Assembly (NCBI GenBank): GCA_014802265.1
Contig: JAAVCP010000071.1
Coordinates: forward strand, 215,648 to 279,647
Length of the DNA: 64,000 nucleotides
DNA from: Bacteroides sp.
GTDB taxonomy: Bacteria > Bacteroidota > Bacteroidia > Bacteroidales > Muribaculaceae
Direction of reading: 5' to 3'
Shown here one piece after another: positions 7,555-17,299 of this stretch (within the stretch, counting starts at the first letter, position 1; the number at the start of each line of letters is the position of its first letter). The translations under genes and the position numbers were made by a program. The notes beneath the pieces are model-generated. The model ran no database searches. It was not told the origin of the DNA and was given only the letters and a program-made list of their open reading frames with translations.

Positions 7555-9552
7555 TTAAAACATTTCATAGTCAAGAGAAAGCACCTGAAACTCCGTGCGA
7601 CGGTTGATCTGGTCGGCAGCCTCCTGATCTTCGGGACTCAATGTCTCGATAAACTCCTCATTCAACTCCGTTCCCTCTGGGAATTGTGGAAACTCCCTGG
7701 CGATACGCTTTGTGACAACCTTCGGCACTGTCTCGCCATAACCTTTCGGCGACAACCGGTCGGCAGCAATACCCGCTGCGATCAAATAGTCTACCACACT
7801 CTGCGCCCTTCGCTCTGACAGCCCGACATTATATTCGTCACTCCCCTTTCGGTCGGTGTGAGCTGCAAGCTCTATGGTGACATTAGGATTCTCGGTCATC
7901 ATCTGTGCTATCTCGTCGAGAGCTGTCTTTGACTCCGGACGCAACGTAGCCTTATCAAAATCATAAAATATATTCTCCACCACCTGCGGCTTATTGATGG
8001 CAGCCAATATGAAGTCAATACCATAGTCGGCATCTTCCTCTGTGTCTTCACTCTCAAATTCCTGCTTCACATTAAGGTAGCCGGGAGCACCAGCCTTCAT
8101 CACATATTTTACGCCACGGTCAAGATTAAACTTGAAGCTACCGTCGTCGCGAGCCACCTCCTTCTGATTGCTGCCGTCGTCGCCTACAATACGGATAATG
8201 GCATTAGGCACCGGTTCCTCATCTTTGTCAAGCACCCAACCCGAAATGGTGATATGGATATCGGGAAGCTCAAAACTGAAGATATGGTCATAACCTTTTG
8301 CATCACCACGATTAGAAGAGAAATAACCCGACTCGCCGGGTCCGAAAGTAATGCCGAAGTCATCACCCTGACTGTTCATAGGCTGCCCCATATTCTCTAC
8401 GCTCCAATAGTCGCCCGTAGTGTTCAGCTTTGCCTTGAAAAGGTCAAGCCCGCCAAATCCGGGATGACCGTCAGAAGAGAAGTAAAGCAAGGAATCTGTA
8501 CGCGAATAGGGGAAGGCTTCATTGCCGGGGGTGTTGATCTGCGGACCCATATTTTCCAAAGTGCCCACACGGTCGTTGATTGCTATGCGCCAGATATCAA
8601 GTCCTCCGTAGCCACCGGGCATGTCGGAAGTGAAGTAGAGCCATCTCCCGTCAGCAGACACTGCCGGGTGTCCCACAGCGGAAAGCGTGTCGGCAGTGAT
8701 CTCAAACTTCTGTGGTGCGCTCCAGGAGGCATCGCTGCGCTTCGACGTGTAGATCTCAACCGAAGTGTCGGAGGTCTCGCTCCGGCGTGCCTTGGTAAGA
8801 TACATAGTCTGCCCATCGGGGGAGAAAGAGATTATGCCCTCGTCAGCATCGCTGTTAAGCTCCCCCTCCACCGGCTCCGGCATCTGCCACTGCCCTCTCT
8901 CATTTTTCTTGCTGAAATATATGTCACCCTTCTTCATGCCGGTGATTTCAGATCTCTTATCGCCCGTAACTTTTTCATTGGTAGTGGTAAAAAAGATCTG
9001 GTCATAGTTTTTGTCAAGATACATTGGGGCAAAGTCAGCACGCTTTGTGTTGAAAATCTTTGCATTCTTTACCACGTATCTTGTCTTCGGTTTATTTTTT
9101 GCCGCAATTGCCATGTTGCAACCCGTTATACCCTCCTTAGCCTGGAGATTGTCGGGACGGTAATCAAGGAAAGTGGTATATGCCTCAATTGCCGGAGCAT
9201 ACTTCCCCTCACCCTGAAGTGCTTTGCCAAGGTAAAGATAAGCCATAGAATCGGGATACTGATAGCGGATTGCATTCTGGTAAGCTGCCGATGCCCTGGC
9301 AAACATATTAAGCTTGGTGTAGCACTCTCCCATTTTGAAAGCCACTTCGCCGCGTAGCGGACGATCTTCCCGTTTGGTGAGACGGTTGTAGATCTTCCGA
9401 TATATTTTCTGAGCGTCGAAATATTCCCCTCTTTTCAGAGCGTCGTCGGCATCTGAAAGTTTTGCCGACTTACAAGCCGGCAAAACCATTAAAAGAGACA
9501 CAAATATTACTGCACCTATTATATTATTAAGGAGGAGATGAGACTTTTTCAT
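7555..9552 (-). CDS. PorE-like lipoprotein: TPR, PD40 propeller, carboxypeptidase-like and OmpA domains
   Basis: 665 residues. The lipoprotein signal ends at VLPAC (C27). Domain order: TPR-type helices (about 30-150); a PD40/WD40-like beta-propeller (about 180-425) with repeated 'SxDGxxxYFxS' blades; a carboxypeptidase regulatory-like domain (about 430-520); and an OmpA C-terminal domain (about 535-660), with FYDFDKATLRP and HTDRKGSDEYNVGLSERRA. The same order is known for PorE of the type IX secretion system of Porphyromonas, which anchors the machinery to peptidoglycan. Related OmpA/PD40 proteins exist outside that system, so the link is an inference. It follows a beta-barrel gene with a 3-base gap, so the two are co-transcribed. 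Confidence 0.8.
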   Translation of the reverse strand: MKKSHLLLNNIIGAVIFVSLLMVLPACKSAKLSDADDALKRGEYFDAQKIYRKIYNRLTKREDRPLRGEVAFKMGECYTKLNMFARASAAYQNAIRYQYPDSMAYLYLGKALQGEGKYAPAIEAYTTFLDYRPDNLQAKEGITGCNMAIAAKNKPKTRYVVKNAKIFNTKRADFAPMYLDKNYDQIFFTTTNEKVTGDKRSEITGMKKGDIYFSKKNERGQWQMPEPVEGELNSDADEGIISFSPDGQTMYLTKARRSETSDTSVEIYTSKRSDASWSAPQKFEITADTLSAVGHPAVSADGRWLYFTSDMPGGYGGLDIWRIAINDRVGTLENMGPQINTPGNEAFPYSRTDSLLYFSSDGHPGFGGLDLFKAKLNTTGDYWSVENMGQPMNSQGDDFGITFGPGESGYFSSNRGDAKGYDHIFSFELPDIHITISGWVLDKDEEPVPNAIIRIVGDDGSNQKEVARDDGSFKFNLDRGVKYVMKAGAPGYLNVKQEFESEDTEEDADYGIDFILAAINKPQVVENIFYDFDKATLRPESKTALDEIAQMMTENPNVTIELAAHTDRKGSDEYNVGLSERRAQSVVDYLIAAGIAADRLSPKGYGETVPKVVTKRIAREFPQFPEGTELNEEFIETLSPEDQEAADQINRRTEFQVLSLDYEMF

Positions 9553-9555
9553 AAT

Positions 9556-10545
9556 TTAGAAAAATGTGTAAGATATTTTGAAATTGACTGAGGGGCATAC
9601 GGGAAGTGCCTTGATAAATTTAAGATAATCTCCCACCTTCCCCCTGACGTTCTTAAGGTCTTTTGTCATATTTACCCCGTCATGAGTAATCACATCAGGC
9701 ACACCACCCCAGAATATTGCACCTGCCTCCACTCCGACATTCCATCGCTTGGCAGCGTCAAGCGCGCCGGAATATCCGAAACCTAAATAAGGTTTGAACC
9801 TGTTGACAAATGCCTTTGCGCTTACCGAGCCGTCGGAATCAGGTTTCATATAATAAGGAGTGCCGTTCTTAAAGTCGCCTATATGGATACCTATCTCCCC
9901 GTAACGGCGAAAACGCTCCTGAAGATCAAGCACCTCAGCAGGGTCAAGATAGTTGCCCCCTCCGATGTAGACATCAAAAATTTCATCTTCCGTAAGATTG
10001 TTGAAATACGTGAAGAGGCGGTTGTAGATATTAAGCCCCACAAGTGTAGGCATTTCCCCCTTATCATTTCGTGCCTTAGCCACGCTATGCCCCCCGATAT
10101 AGAAACCGGTTGTGAAATGCCAGTGCTTATTGTTTTGGAATGGGTAGACATCTACGAGGAGTTTGAAGTCAAGCATACTAGGCTTACCTATCATCTTCAC
10201 TTTATTATCCATCTCCAGACCGGTAAATCTATACACCAGAGCCTGCACATCAGAAAAGTTATCGCTTGGTATTCCGTCGGTAGAGAAGGTGGTCAGGTCA
10301 AAATTCATAGGCACATTAAACGATGGAATCCATTCCACACCAGCACGAAGTTTAGCCCACCGGGTCACAGGGGTAGCCACCTCAAGCCCAAGTCCACCGG
10401 TGCCGAGAGTGAATGCCACGTCAAGATTGTTTGCCACTTGCTTTTCTTTACACCAGCTGCCAATCTTTTTTGTAAGTTGCGCATCTGCCGAGAAAGACAT
10501 AAAACTCAGCAATATCAATATAGGAAGAATTCTTTTTATGTGCAT
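9556..10545 (-). CDS. Outer-membrane beta-barrel protein of unknown function
   Basis: 329 residues. A signal peptide ends at ADA (22). The rest has amphipathic strands, conserved Gly/aromatic pairs and the closing strand VNFKISYTFF, whose terminal phenylalanine is typical for barrels inserted by the BAM machinery. Size and spacing would fit a barrel of about 10-14 strands. It is the first gene of a two-gene unit with the PorE-like lipoprotein (3-base gap), which suggests the two work together, much as PorP/PorE-type partners do. I do not recognise a specific family. A TAATTTTG box (10638-10631) lies upstream, but its -33 element is not well placed. Confidence 0.7.
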   Translation of the reverse strand: MHIKRILPILILLSFMSFSADAQLTKKIGSWCKEKQVANNLDVAFTLGTGGLGLEVATPVTRWAKLRAGVEWIPSFNVPMNFDLTTFSTDGIPSDNFSDVQALVYRFTGLEMDNKVKMIGKPSMLDFKLLVDVYPFQNNKHWHFTTGFYIGGHSVAKARNDKGEMPTLVGLNIYNRLFTYFNNLTEDEIFDVYIGGGNYLDPAEVLDLQERFRRYGEIGIHIGDFKNGTPYYMKPDSDGSVSAKAFVNRFKPYLGFGYSGALDAAKRWNVGVEAGAIFWGGVPDVITHDGVNMTKDLKNVRGKVGDYLKFIKALPVCPSVNFKISYTFF

Positions 10546-10731
10546 ATTATTGATAGTTTGAAAGAAGAATGGAATTATAATTATAATAAGTTAATCGAGA
10601 TTATAAGGTTTATAAATCTTATAATTCTTGCAAAATTAATCATTTTTTTTGAAAATTGAAAAAGCAAATGAATTATCATTCTCAATAAGGATAAATTTTA
10701 TTCATTTCATGCCTCATATATAAAGGATACG

Positions 10732-10763
10732 TTTGTTTTTCTGAGAAATTTAATTTATCTTTG
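10732..10763 (+). promoter_or_regulatory. Promoter of the ATPase gene pair
   Basis: TTTG (10732-10735), 20 bases, TATCTTTG (10756-10763): a full consensus match. The leader is about 45 bases before the ATG at 10813. Confidence 0.75.
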
Positions 10764-10812
10764 TAAACTACATTGAAGTTATTTATTGATTTTTTCCTAA
10801 AACCAATTTTGA

Positions 10813-12090
10813 ATGCTACTGAGTATAGATAATTTTAAATCAATAGAGCGTGTGGCTGACATCGACATATCGTCTCTAACCGTCCTGGCAGGTATCAACA
10901 GCAGTGGCAAGAGCTCATTAATTCAGGCTCTTCTGCTCTTGAAACAGACTTTAACATCATCTTCAAATGATATATTAAGCTTAAACGGACCATACGTTTA
11001 TGCCAATTCCCTAATGGATTTGATGCATAATAAAAAAAGCGGCTTCATGAAGTTTGGAGTAAAAATAATTAAAGAAGAGCTGCCAAATGATTCTATAACT
11101 CTTTCAAAATTTAAATCCCAACCTATCTCATTGGAAATTTCAGTAATATTTAGAGTCCGCACCGATTCAGTTGTTATTTCAGAGTTTAAAATGACAATGG
11201 AATATGAAGATGGGAATGCCTTCAGATTAAGACTTTCACATCGTCCCAGAAAAGATGTCTATGACCTACATTCAACTAATAGGAACCTTACAGACTTGGT
11301 TTTAGATGGTTATTCATTTGCTAATTTTTTCCCAATATACGTAAATAAAGACGGAACAACTTACGATTTATGGGAAGTAAAGCTAATACGCGAAGTCTTT
11401 ATTGAATATCTTGACAAGATTGTGTATATTGCTCCCTTAAGAGTCGCTCCTGTCTTATCAAGGACCTACCAAACTGACGTTGAAACAAGATATGTCTTAC
11501 CTGACGGAGAAAACACCCGATTTATCATAGATAAAGTGTCAGATGATGAACATACACTAAATTTGATAAAAGAATGGATCTGCAACAGATTTCATCTGGC
11601 GAAAGACCTAAGCGTGATTAAGGAGAGTGGGAAAAGATATCGCGTAGTGGTCACTACCAACGAGAATGTAAAGGTTGATCTCATGCACATGGGATTCGGG
11701 TTAAGTCAAATTCTGCCTATCATCACCCAAGGGTGCATATCACAGCCCAACTCCTTATTGATTATAGAAGATCCTGATGTCCATATGCATCCAAGCATCC
11801 AAGCCTCCATGGCTGACTTCTTTATTTTTTTATGTGAGAAGCGGAAAGTGGCTGTTCTGATAGAAACTCACAGTGATCATTTCATAACAAGGCTCCGTCG
11901 CCGGATTGCAGAAAAAAATATCACCCCCAATATCATTCATCTTATTTTCGTTGCAAATGATTATGGAGAAAGTGTGTATCAGACAATTCCCCTCTCAGAA
12001 AACGGAAAGATGGAAGGCTCCATGCCCTCCGGCTTTATGGACTCATTAGACAACGATTTCAGAGCAATTCTTGAGACCAACAGACGATGA
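10813..12090 (+). CDS. AAA/ABC-type ATPase (AAA_15/DUF3696-like)
   Basis: 425 residues, cytoplasmic. It has the SMC/ABC-type ATPase signature of OLD-like and DUF3696 proteins: Walker A at 27-35 (GINSSGKSS), a signature-like MGFGLSQILPI segment, Walker B ending at E319-D320 in LIIEDPDVHMHP, and the switch histidine in ETHSDH. An inserted middle part (about 60-250) is not recognised. No nuclease (TOPRIM) domain follows the ATPase, unlike OLD proteins. The stop overlaps the next ATG (ATGA), so the two proteins are translationally coupled. ATPases of this class are common in phage-defence modules. The pair is A/T-rich relative to nearby housekeeping genes, which hints at transfer. The ATPase call is firm; the role is inferred. 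Confidence 0.85.
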   Translation: MLLSIDNFKSIERVADIDISSLTVLAGINSSGKSSLIQALLLLKQTLTSSSNDILSLNGPYVYANSLMDLMHNKKSGFMKFGVKIIKEELPNDSITLSKFKSQPISLEISVIFRVRTDSVVISEFKMTMEYEDGNAFRLRLSHRPRKDVYDLHSTNRNLTDLVLDGYSFANFFPIYVNKDGTTYDLWEVKLIREVFIEYLDKIVYIAPLRVAPVLSRTYQTDVETRYVLPDGENTRFIIDKVSDDEHTLNLIKEWICNRFHLAKDLSVIKESGKRYRVVVTTNENVKVDLMHMGFGLSQILPIITQGCISQPNSLLIIEDPDVHMHPSIQASMADFFIFLCEKRKVAVLIETHSDHFITRLRRRIAEKNITPNIIHLIFVANDYGESVYQTIPLSENGKMEGSMPSGFMDSLDNDFRAILETNRR

Positions 12091-12848
12091 AGATAGTTGT
12101 TGCGCCACACATACCAATAATAGCAAACGAAGATTTAAATACTCTTTCTTTCTTAAATCTTTGTTTGCTCGACTTGCCACGTTTTATCGATATACTCGTG
12201 CCTGAGAATTGGGAAGACATTCTTAACAATAATATCTCAATAGCATCTTCATTTGAACTGGCAATGCTAATGCGAAAACTTAATGTCGTTAAATTTCCAC
12301 ATCAAAGAAAGGCTGAATTTATAAGACTCAATCCAAACCTATTTGTCTATATTAATCCAGATGACACTTCTATGGCACAACAACAGCTTTTTGCATTAGC
12401 AAAATGTGTGAATGCAAGACGAGTGTATGCAGGATTGGTATGTGATGTGGAAAAATTTGATATCTCATTTGACAAAAGCACCGTTACAGCAATTAATTTC
12501 AATCCTGAAGGCACCCAAACCTTGTTAGAACTTTTTAATTCTTACAGACCAAAACTTGAACAATTAAAACATTATCATGAGGCACGAAAAAGAGGAGACA
12601 AAGATGTCTCCCCGTTTTCTGCCTACGATAAAAATGATGACAAATACGCCAGAGAATTACTTCAGCAAGCATTCGAAGACTATAATGGAGATGTTGATGA
12701 CAGGACCTATCTTTATACCTATGACAAGAAATATAAAACTTTTGTGCAATTCAGACCGGGAAGGAATAATATCTACCATGGCATGGATATCAATCTGAAG
12801 ACAGCCAAAGATAAAGCACCGGAAATTGTCAAAAAATATAATAAATAA
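12087..12848 (+). CDS. Unknown partner of the AAA/ABC ATPase
   Basis: 253 residues, no signal peptide, no membrane segment. The start overlaps the ATPase stop by four bases, so both are made from one transcript. I do not recognise a family. Visible features are a hydrophobic, possibly alpha/beta N-terminal half (1-150, with 'RRVYAGLVCDVEKFD' as a core strand), a charged helical stretch (about 165-215), and a conserved-looking C-terminal block at about 228-240, RPGRNNIYHGMDI, whose Arg, Asn, His and Asp could form an active site. In two-gene ATPase modules the second protein is often the effector. That is analogy only; there is no recognisable HNH, PD-(D/E)xK, TIR or Sir2 motif. Confidence 0.65.
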   Translation: MKIVVAPHIPIIANEDLNTLSFLNLCLLDLPRFIDILVPENWEDILNNNISIASSFELAMLMRKLNVVKFPHQRKAEFIRLNPNLFVYINPDDTSMAQQQLFALAKCVNARRVYAGLVCDVEKFDISFDKSTVTAINFNPEGTQTLLELFNSYRPKLEQLKHYHEARKRGDKDVSPFSAYDKNDDKYARELLQQAFEDYNGDVDDRTYLYTYDKKYKTFVQFRPGRNNIYHGMDINLKTAKDKAPEIVKKYNK

Positions 12849-12879
12849 TACTTATAATCTTTTTATATTCACCAACCTG

Positions 12880-14862
12880 ATGTTCAAATTATTATTTTCT
12901 ACCATCTTCCTAACAATTACTCTCGCCATATCAGGCGCATCGTTTTCACCTCAAGTCATAAAGATATATGACGAAGAGGAGTTAAGCCGCCTTGAAGAAG
13001 ATGGCGTTAACATCTTGCGTCGGCGTGGAGACATACTGCTATGTCTGGTTCCAACTGACAATGACCATGAAATCGTGATTCCAAACTCTTTGCGCAAAGT
13101 GACTCCCCCTACTTCACCAAAGGGTAAGACACTTCCGGACTTTTCACGGGGCTTCAACACTCCGACTCTCGACATAGCCACCTCCTATTATGATGCTTCC
13201 GACATTCTAAACGGAAAAGGATTTAATCAGCCATTAACCGGGGAAGGAATTGTGGTGGGTATCTGTGACATAGGTTTTGATCCCTTGCACCCTACATTTC
13301 TTGATACAGACGGAAAATCACGTGTAAAAAGAGTGACTCAATATATTGAACGGGAGGGAATAAGAATACAATTGGAAGGTGACGAGCAATATAAGGAATG
13401 GGGCACAGATGATCCTGACAACTATCATGCCACCCATGTCTGCGGCATACTCGCGGGGAACGGGGCAGGAACTCCGTATGCCGGAATTGCACGAAATGCT
13501 GACATCGTGGTCTCTACTTCCACCCTCTCTGATGTAGGGCTGCTCGCAGGAGTGGAAGACATTATCGACTATGCAAAAGAAACAGGGAAACCCGCAGTGA
13601 TCAATCTGTCGATGGGGAATTACACAGGAGCACACGACGGCACTTCTCTTTTTTCCCAATATCTTGACATGTGTGCTGAAGATGCCATTATTGTCTTGTC
13701 TGCCGGGAATGAAGGGATTCACACCAATTATTTGTCTTATACGTTCTCAGAACAAAAAGACAATGTCTCCTTCCGTCTCGGAAACACAAAGTGGACTCAA
13801 TTTGAAATGTATGGCATAACCGATATATGGGGCTATGATAATTCACCTCTCACTTTAGAAATAAGTATTTACGATGACGGCGAACACAAGTTGCTCTATA
13901 CTTATCCACCTTTTACTCTTGACAATTATGATGTGGAACAGATTATATGGGCACCTTCCAACCCTGTAATTGAGGGTTGTGCCCTCAACGGCTATATGCT
14001 CATCACTCAGGGTGTTGATCCCGAAAATAATCGCCGGCAAGCCATGCTGATGTATGACTTCGACTCCCCTGAGAAGACAGAGGGAGGCTGGGCAAAATAT
14101 GTGATATCGGTAAAAGTCAGCGGCATTCCCGACAATTCTGTCGATATATTTGCTGACGGCACCTATACTCGCCTTATGGATCTTTCCGGCAACCCGACAC
14201 CTAATTCCCGCTTTTCAATAAGCGACCTTGCCTGCGGCAACCGCGTGATAAGTGTCGGAATGTATGGCAACCGTGCTTCAATTCCCGTATCCGTGAAAGA
14301 TGCTGCCACCGGTGAATGGATTATCAATGAAGAAGAAACCGGAATCGAACCGATGAGCACAGTGCTTCCATCCAGCTATGGCTCTCTGCATGACGGCAGG
14401 GTGTTGCCCCTTACAGTTGCACCCGGTAATATCCTTGTGTCGTCATTGAGCCGACCCTATCTCGAATCTCATTCCGAAAGGGAATGCCTGCGCCTTGATG
14501 CCCCTTGGTTGGCAGAGGGAGGAACATCTATGGCATCTCCTTACGTAGCCGGGTTTATTGCCACATGGCTGGAAGCATATCCTAATCTCACCCCGGAAGA
14601 CGTAATAAGAATTATATCAGCTACCAACCGAACCGACATAGCCGATATGAATGACCCGCATAATGCTAACGGTTGGTTTGATCCTTTGGGGGCTCTTATG
14701 CTTATTGAACATGAAGCCGGAATTGAAGAAATCGAGACAGAAATAACTGAAGGGCCAGACAGACCGGAAAAGATAGTTACCATATCAGGACTCCCCGCTT
14801 CATCAACCCAGAAGACCAATTCTCTCCATAAAAAAGCCAAAGGCACCAAGATTATATTGTAA
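12880..14862 (+). CDS. Secreted subtilisin-family (S8) serine peptidase
   Basis: 660 residues from the ATG at 12880; a longer frame from 12826 would overlap the preceding gene and hide the signal peptide (MFKLLFSTIFLTITLAISGA). The catalytic triad of the family is complete: D130 in VGICDIGFDP, H183 in HATHVCGILAG, and S550 in GGTSMASPYVAG; the oxyanion asparagine is in VLSAGNEG. About 200 residues between the Asn block and the Ser block form an inserted beta-rich domain. The C-terminal 40 residues are Lys/Thr-rich and disordered, with no sorting tail. It probably degrades proteins outside the cytoplasm. It follows the ATPase pair by 31 bases without a promoter I can see, so it may share that transcript. 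Confidence 0.88.
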   Translation: MFKLLFSTIFLTITLAISGASFSPQVIKIYDEEELSRLEEDGVNILRRRGDILLCLVPTDNDHEIVIPNSLRKVTPPTSPKGKTLPDFSRGFNTPTLDIATSYYDASDILNGKGFNQPLTGEGIVVGICDIGFDPLHPTFLDTDGKSRVKRVTQYIEREGIRIQLEGDEQYKEWGTDDPDNYHATHVCGILAGNGAGTPYAGIARNADIVVSTSTLSDVGLLAGVEDIIDYAKETGKPAVINLSMGNYTGAHDGTSLFSQYLDMCAEDAIIVLSAGNEGIHTNYLSYTFSEQKDNVSFRLGNTKWTQFEMYGITDIWGYDNSPLTLEISIYDDGEHKLLYTYPPFTLDNYDVEQIIWAPSNPVIEGCALNGYMLITQGVDPENNRRQAMLMYDFDSPEKTEGGWAKYVISVKVSGIPDNSVDIFADGTYTRLMDLSGNPTPNSRFSISDLACGNRVISVGMYGNRASIPVSVKDAATGEWIINEEETGIEPMSTVLPSSYGSLHDGRVLPLTVAPGNILVSSLSRPYLESHSERECLRLDAPWLAEGGTSMASPYVAGFIATWLEAYPNLTPEDVIRIISATNRTDIADMNDPHNANGWFDPLGALMLIEHEAGIEEIETEITEGPDRPEKIVTISGLPASSTQKTNSLHKKAKGTKIIL

Positions 14863-14908
14863 TTTATAACCCTGAATGCCTATCCGGAATGAATGGGTAT
14901 AAAAACAT

Positions 14909-14945
14909 GGGGGTGTATCAAAATTCAGAATTTTGATACACCCCC
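14909..14945. terminator. Palindromic bidirectional terminator, repeat family copy 1
   Basis: An 18-bp perfect stem with a 1-base loop (GGGGGTGTATCAAAATTC and complement), between the convergent subtilase and gltX. The core TATCAAAATT recurs in the palindrome at 37891-37928. Confidence 0.7.
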
Positions 14946-14982
14946 TCTGTCATATCTCAATATATTGCTTTATATCGTGAGA

Positions 14983-16500
14983 TCATTTAATTGTAGCCAC
15001 AGCACGGCGAATGCGTGCAATGACCTCATTTTTCGGCATAAGCTCCGTGATGTCAAACATGTGAGGTCCACGACATGCACCGACTACTGCCAGACGGAAA
15101 GCATTCATCACATTACCCAGATGATAACCCTTCCCGGCAATCCAGTCAAGCACTATCTTCTCAGCGTTGGCAGAAGTCATATCATCAATACCTTCCAACA
15201 CGCCGATGAGTTCCTCCATGATAGCCGGTGTCTCTGCACTCCAACGCTTCTTCACGTCTTTCTCAGCGTATGTTGTCGGCGCAACAAAGAAGAAGTCAGC
15301 CTGAGTCCACAGATCAGGAATCAGGTCTGCACGACCCTTCACCATTCCTACTGCCTTGGCAACATAGTCCATGTCCGGATTTTCAATGCCATGCTCCTTA
15401 AGCACCGGGAGGAAAAGCTCGGCAAGCTCCCGGTTATCTTTCTGCCCGAGATACTCATGGTTAAACCATATTCCTTTCTTATAGTCGAACTTGGCACCAC
15501 TCTTAGAGCAATGAGCAAATGAAAACTTTTGAATAAGATCTTCCATGCTCATCATCTCACTGTCATCACCCGGATTCCAGCCAAGAAGCGCAAGGAAATT
15601 TACCACTGCCTCCGGCAAATAACCCTTTTCACGATAGCCCGATGAAATTTCTCCCGTTGCAGGATCTTTCCATTCAAGCAGAAATACCGGGAATCCGAGT
15701 TTGTCTCCGTCGCGCTTTGACAGTTTACCATTACCCACAGGCTTCAGCAGAAGTGGCAGATGCACAAACTGCGGCATAGTGTCGGTCCAGCCGAATGCCT
15801 CATAAAGAAGCACATGAAGTGGAGCCGAAGGCAACCATTCCTCACCACGAATCACATGGCTCACCTCCATGAGATGGTCATCGACAATATTGGCAAGGTG
15901 ATAGGTGGGAAGTTCATCTGCACTTTTATAAAGCACCTTGTCATCAAGGATATTACTATTGATAGTCACCTCCCCGCGAATCAGGTCATTTACCTTCACA
16001 TCGCGGTCAGGGTCAATCTTGAAGCGCACCACATATTGTTCGCCATTGGCTATGCGACGCTCTACCTCCTCTGCCGACATCGTAAGAGAATTGCGCATTG
16101 TCCCACGGGTGTGAGAGTCATACTGGAAATTGGGAATCCTCTGACGGGCTTCCTCAAGCTCCTCCGGAGTGTCGAAAGCTATGTATGCCTTCCCGGCTTT
16201 CAAGAGCATATCGACGTGCTCCTTATATATCTCCCTTCTCTCACTCTGTTTGTAGGGTCCATATTTACCCCCCTCGCGCACACCCTCGTCAAAGCTGATT
16301 CCGAGCCAGTGGAGAGCATCGTTGATATATTCCTCAGCACCGGGCACAAACCTACGGCTGTCAGTGTCTTCAATACGAAGAATCATATCGCCGCCATTCT
16401 GACGGGCAAAGATATAATTATAAAGTGCCGTGCGCACACCCCCGATGTGAAGAGGTCCCGTAGGCGACGGTGCAAATCTTACTCTTACTCTGCGTTCCAT
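14983..16500 (-). CDS. gltX: Glutamyl-tRNA synthetase
   Basis: 505 residues, the usual length for the bacterial enzyme, which charges tRNA-Glu with glutamate. The class I signatures are present: [10 protein letters not shown] (about 12-21) and KLSKR (259-263). The C-terminal anticodon-binding part ends in a helical '[15 protein letters not shown]' tail. It is the last gene of a minus-strand run helicase, DUF3256 protein, gltX, with 43 bases to the preceding gene. I see no promoter in that gap, so it is likely transcribed with them. Confidence 0.96.
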   Translation of the reverse strand: MERRVRVRFAPSPTGPLHIGGVRTALYNYIFARQNGGDMILRIEDTDSRRFVPGAEEYINDALHWLGISFDEGVREGGKYGPYKQSERREIYKEHVDMLLKAGKAYIAFDTPEELEEARQRIPNFQYDSHTRGTMRNSLTMSAEEVERRIANGEQYVVRFKIDPDRDVKVNDLIRGEVTINSNILDDKVLYKSADELPTYHLANIVDDHLMEVSHVIRGEEWLPSAPLHVLLYEAFGWTDTMPQFVHLPLLLKPVGNGKLSKRDGDKLGFPVFLLEWKDPATGEISSGYREKGYLPEAVVNFLALLGWNPGDDSEMMSMEDLIQKFSFAHCSKSGAKFDYKKGIWFNHEYLGQKDNRELAELFLPVLKEHGIENPDMDYVAKAVGMVKGRADLIPDLWTQADFFFVAPTTYAEKDVKKRWSAETPAIMEELIGVLEGIDDMTSANAEKIVLDWIAGKGYHLGNVMNAFRLAVVGACRGPHMFDITELMPKNEVIARIRRAVATIK

Positions 16501-16543
16501 ATTGTTATTTAGTTTATCGTTTTTGATTTATGATTCATCAAAT

Positions 16544-17299
16544 TCATAATTGTTTAAACTCCTTCCCATCCCACTTCAGTTTCACCACAGGCTTCAGAAA
16601 GAGCTTTACAATGTTATAGTCGTCGATGTTCATATACGTCCCAACGGTCAGCCTTGCCTCCAGATTATCATTATCAGGCGATGCAGTGTAAGCCACTGTT
16701 GGGAAAGGAATCATCTCCCTGATCTCTTTCATCGACGTGAGCGACCCTTTGGGAATATCAAAAAAAGCCTCAAGTTTCGGCTGCTTAAACAACTTTTTTG
16801 CGTCAAGCTGATGCAGTTTCTCATCACTGAAAGTAATCTCACTGTCTTCCGACTGCGACTGATTCCCGACAGTGTAGACTGCCATTGTAATCACCCCGTC
16901 TTTCTTGGAGCGGAGCATCTTCAACTCAAGAGTGCTTACCGGAGTGAGTTGCACCTTTATATAATCAGGTGTGCACTTCTCAATCCACGACAACCCGTTC
17001 ATGGCATTTGTAGCCTTATACACACTGTCGGCATCCCAATAGTCAAGCATGTCAAGGCGGGTTGTGCGTTTCAAAATCTCCAGAGGAGGAATATTGAGAT
17101 AAGTAAATGCATCGCGTGCTGTGGTCACTTTTCTCTCCTCTGTGTTTTCTTTACCCTCCATCTCTGCCGCTTGCACACTTACAGAAAGGGCAGGCATAAA
17201 CATGGAAATGAGGATAACAGCCACAGCAAAGCCGTGAGCCGTTATCCTCGTGAATCCACACTTCGTATTGTTATTTCTTCTTTTTATAAAAAATCTCAT
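16544..17299 (-). CDS. Secreted DUF3256-like protein
   Basis: 251 residues from the ATG at 17299. The frame runs open further upstream through the helicase gene, but that part has helicase-antiphase composition; the chosen start has a GGAAG ribosome site six bases before it and is followed by an export signal (about 18-45, AVAVILISMFMPALSVSVQA). The mature protein has the alternating strands and the 'NIPPLEILKRTTRLDMLDYW' opening typical of the Bacteroidales DUF3256 family, whose function is unknown. The start overlaps the end of the helicase gene by 29 bases, so translation is probably coupled. Confidence 0.75.
   Translation of the reverse strand: MRFFIKRRNNNTKCGFTRITAHGFAVAVILISMFMPALSVSVQAAEMEGKENTEERKVTTARDAFTYLNIPPLEILKRTTRLDMLDYWDADSVYKATNAMNGLSWIEKCTPDYIKVQLTPVSTLELKMLRSKKDGVITMAVYTVGNQSQSEDSEITFSDEKLHQLDAKKLFKQPKLEAFFDIPKGSLTSMKEIREMIPFPTVAYTASPDNDNLEARLTVGTYMNIDDYNIVKLFLKPVVKLKWDGKEFKQL

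Noticed and set aside
8254..9357. A 367-codon plus-strand ORF
   Set aside because: It lies wholly antisense to the PorE-like gene, whose domains are clear, and its translation has no recognisable features.
9883..10659. A 258-codon plus-strand ORF
   Set aside because: It is antisense to the beta-barrel gene and runs through its promoter region; the Cys/His-rich composition is typical of a shadow frame.
12826..12879. Longer start of the subtilase
   Set aside because: It overlaps the preceding gene and precedes the signal peptide; the ATG at 12880 fits better.
15760..16512. A 250-codon plus-strand ORF
   Set aside because: Shadow of gltX; gltX has both class I signatures.
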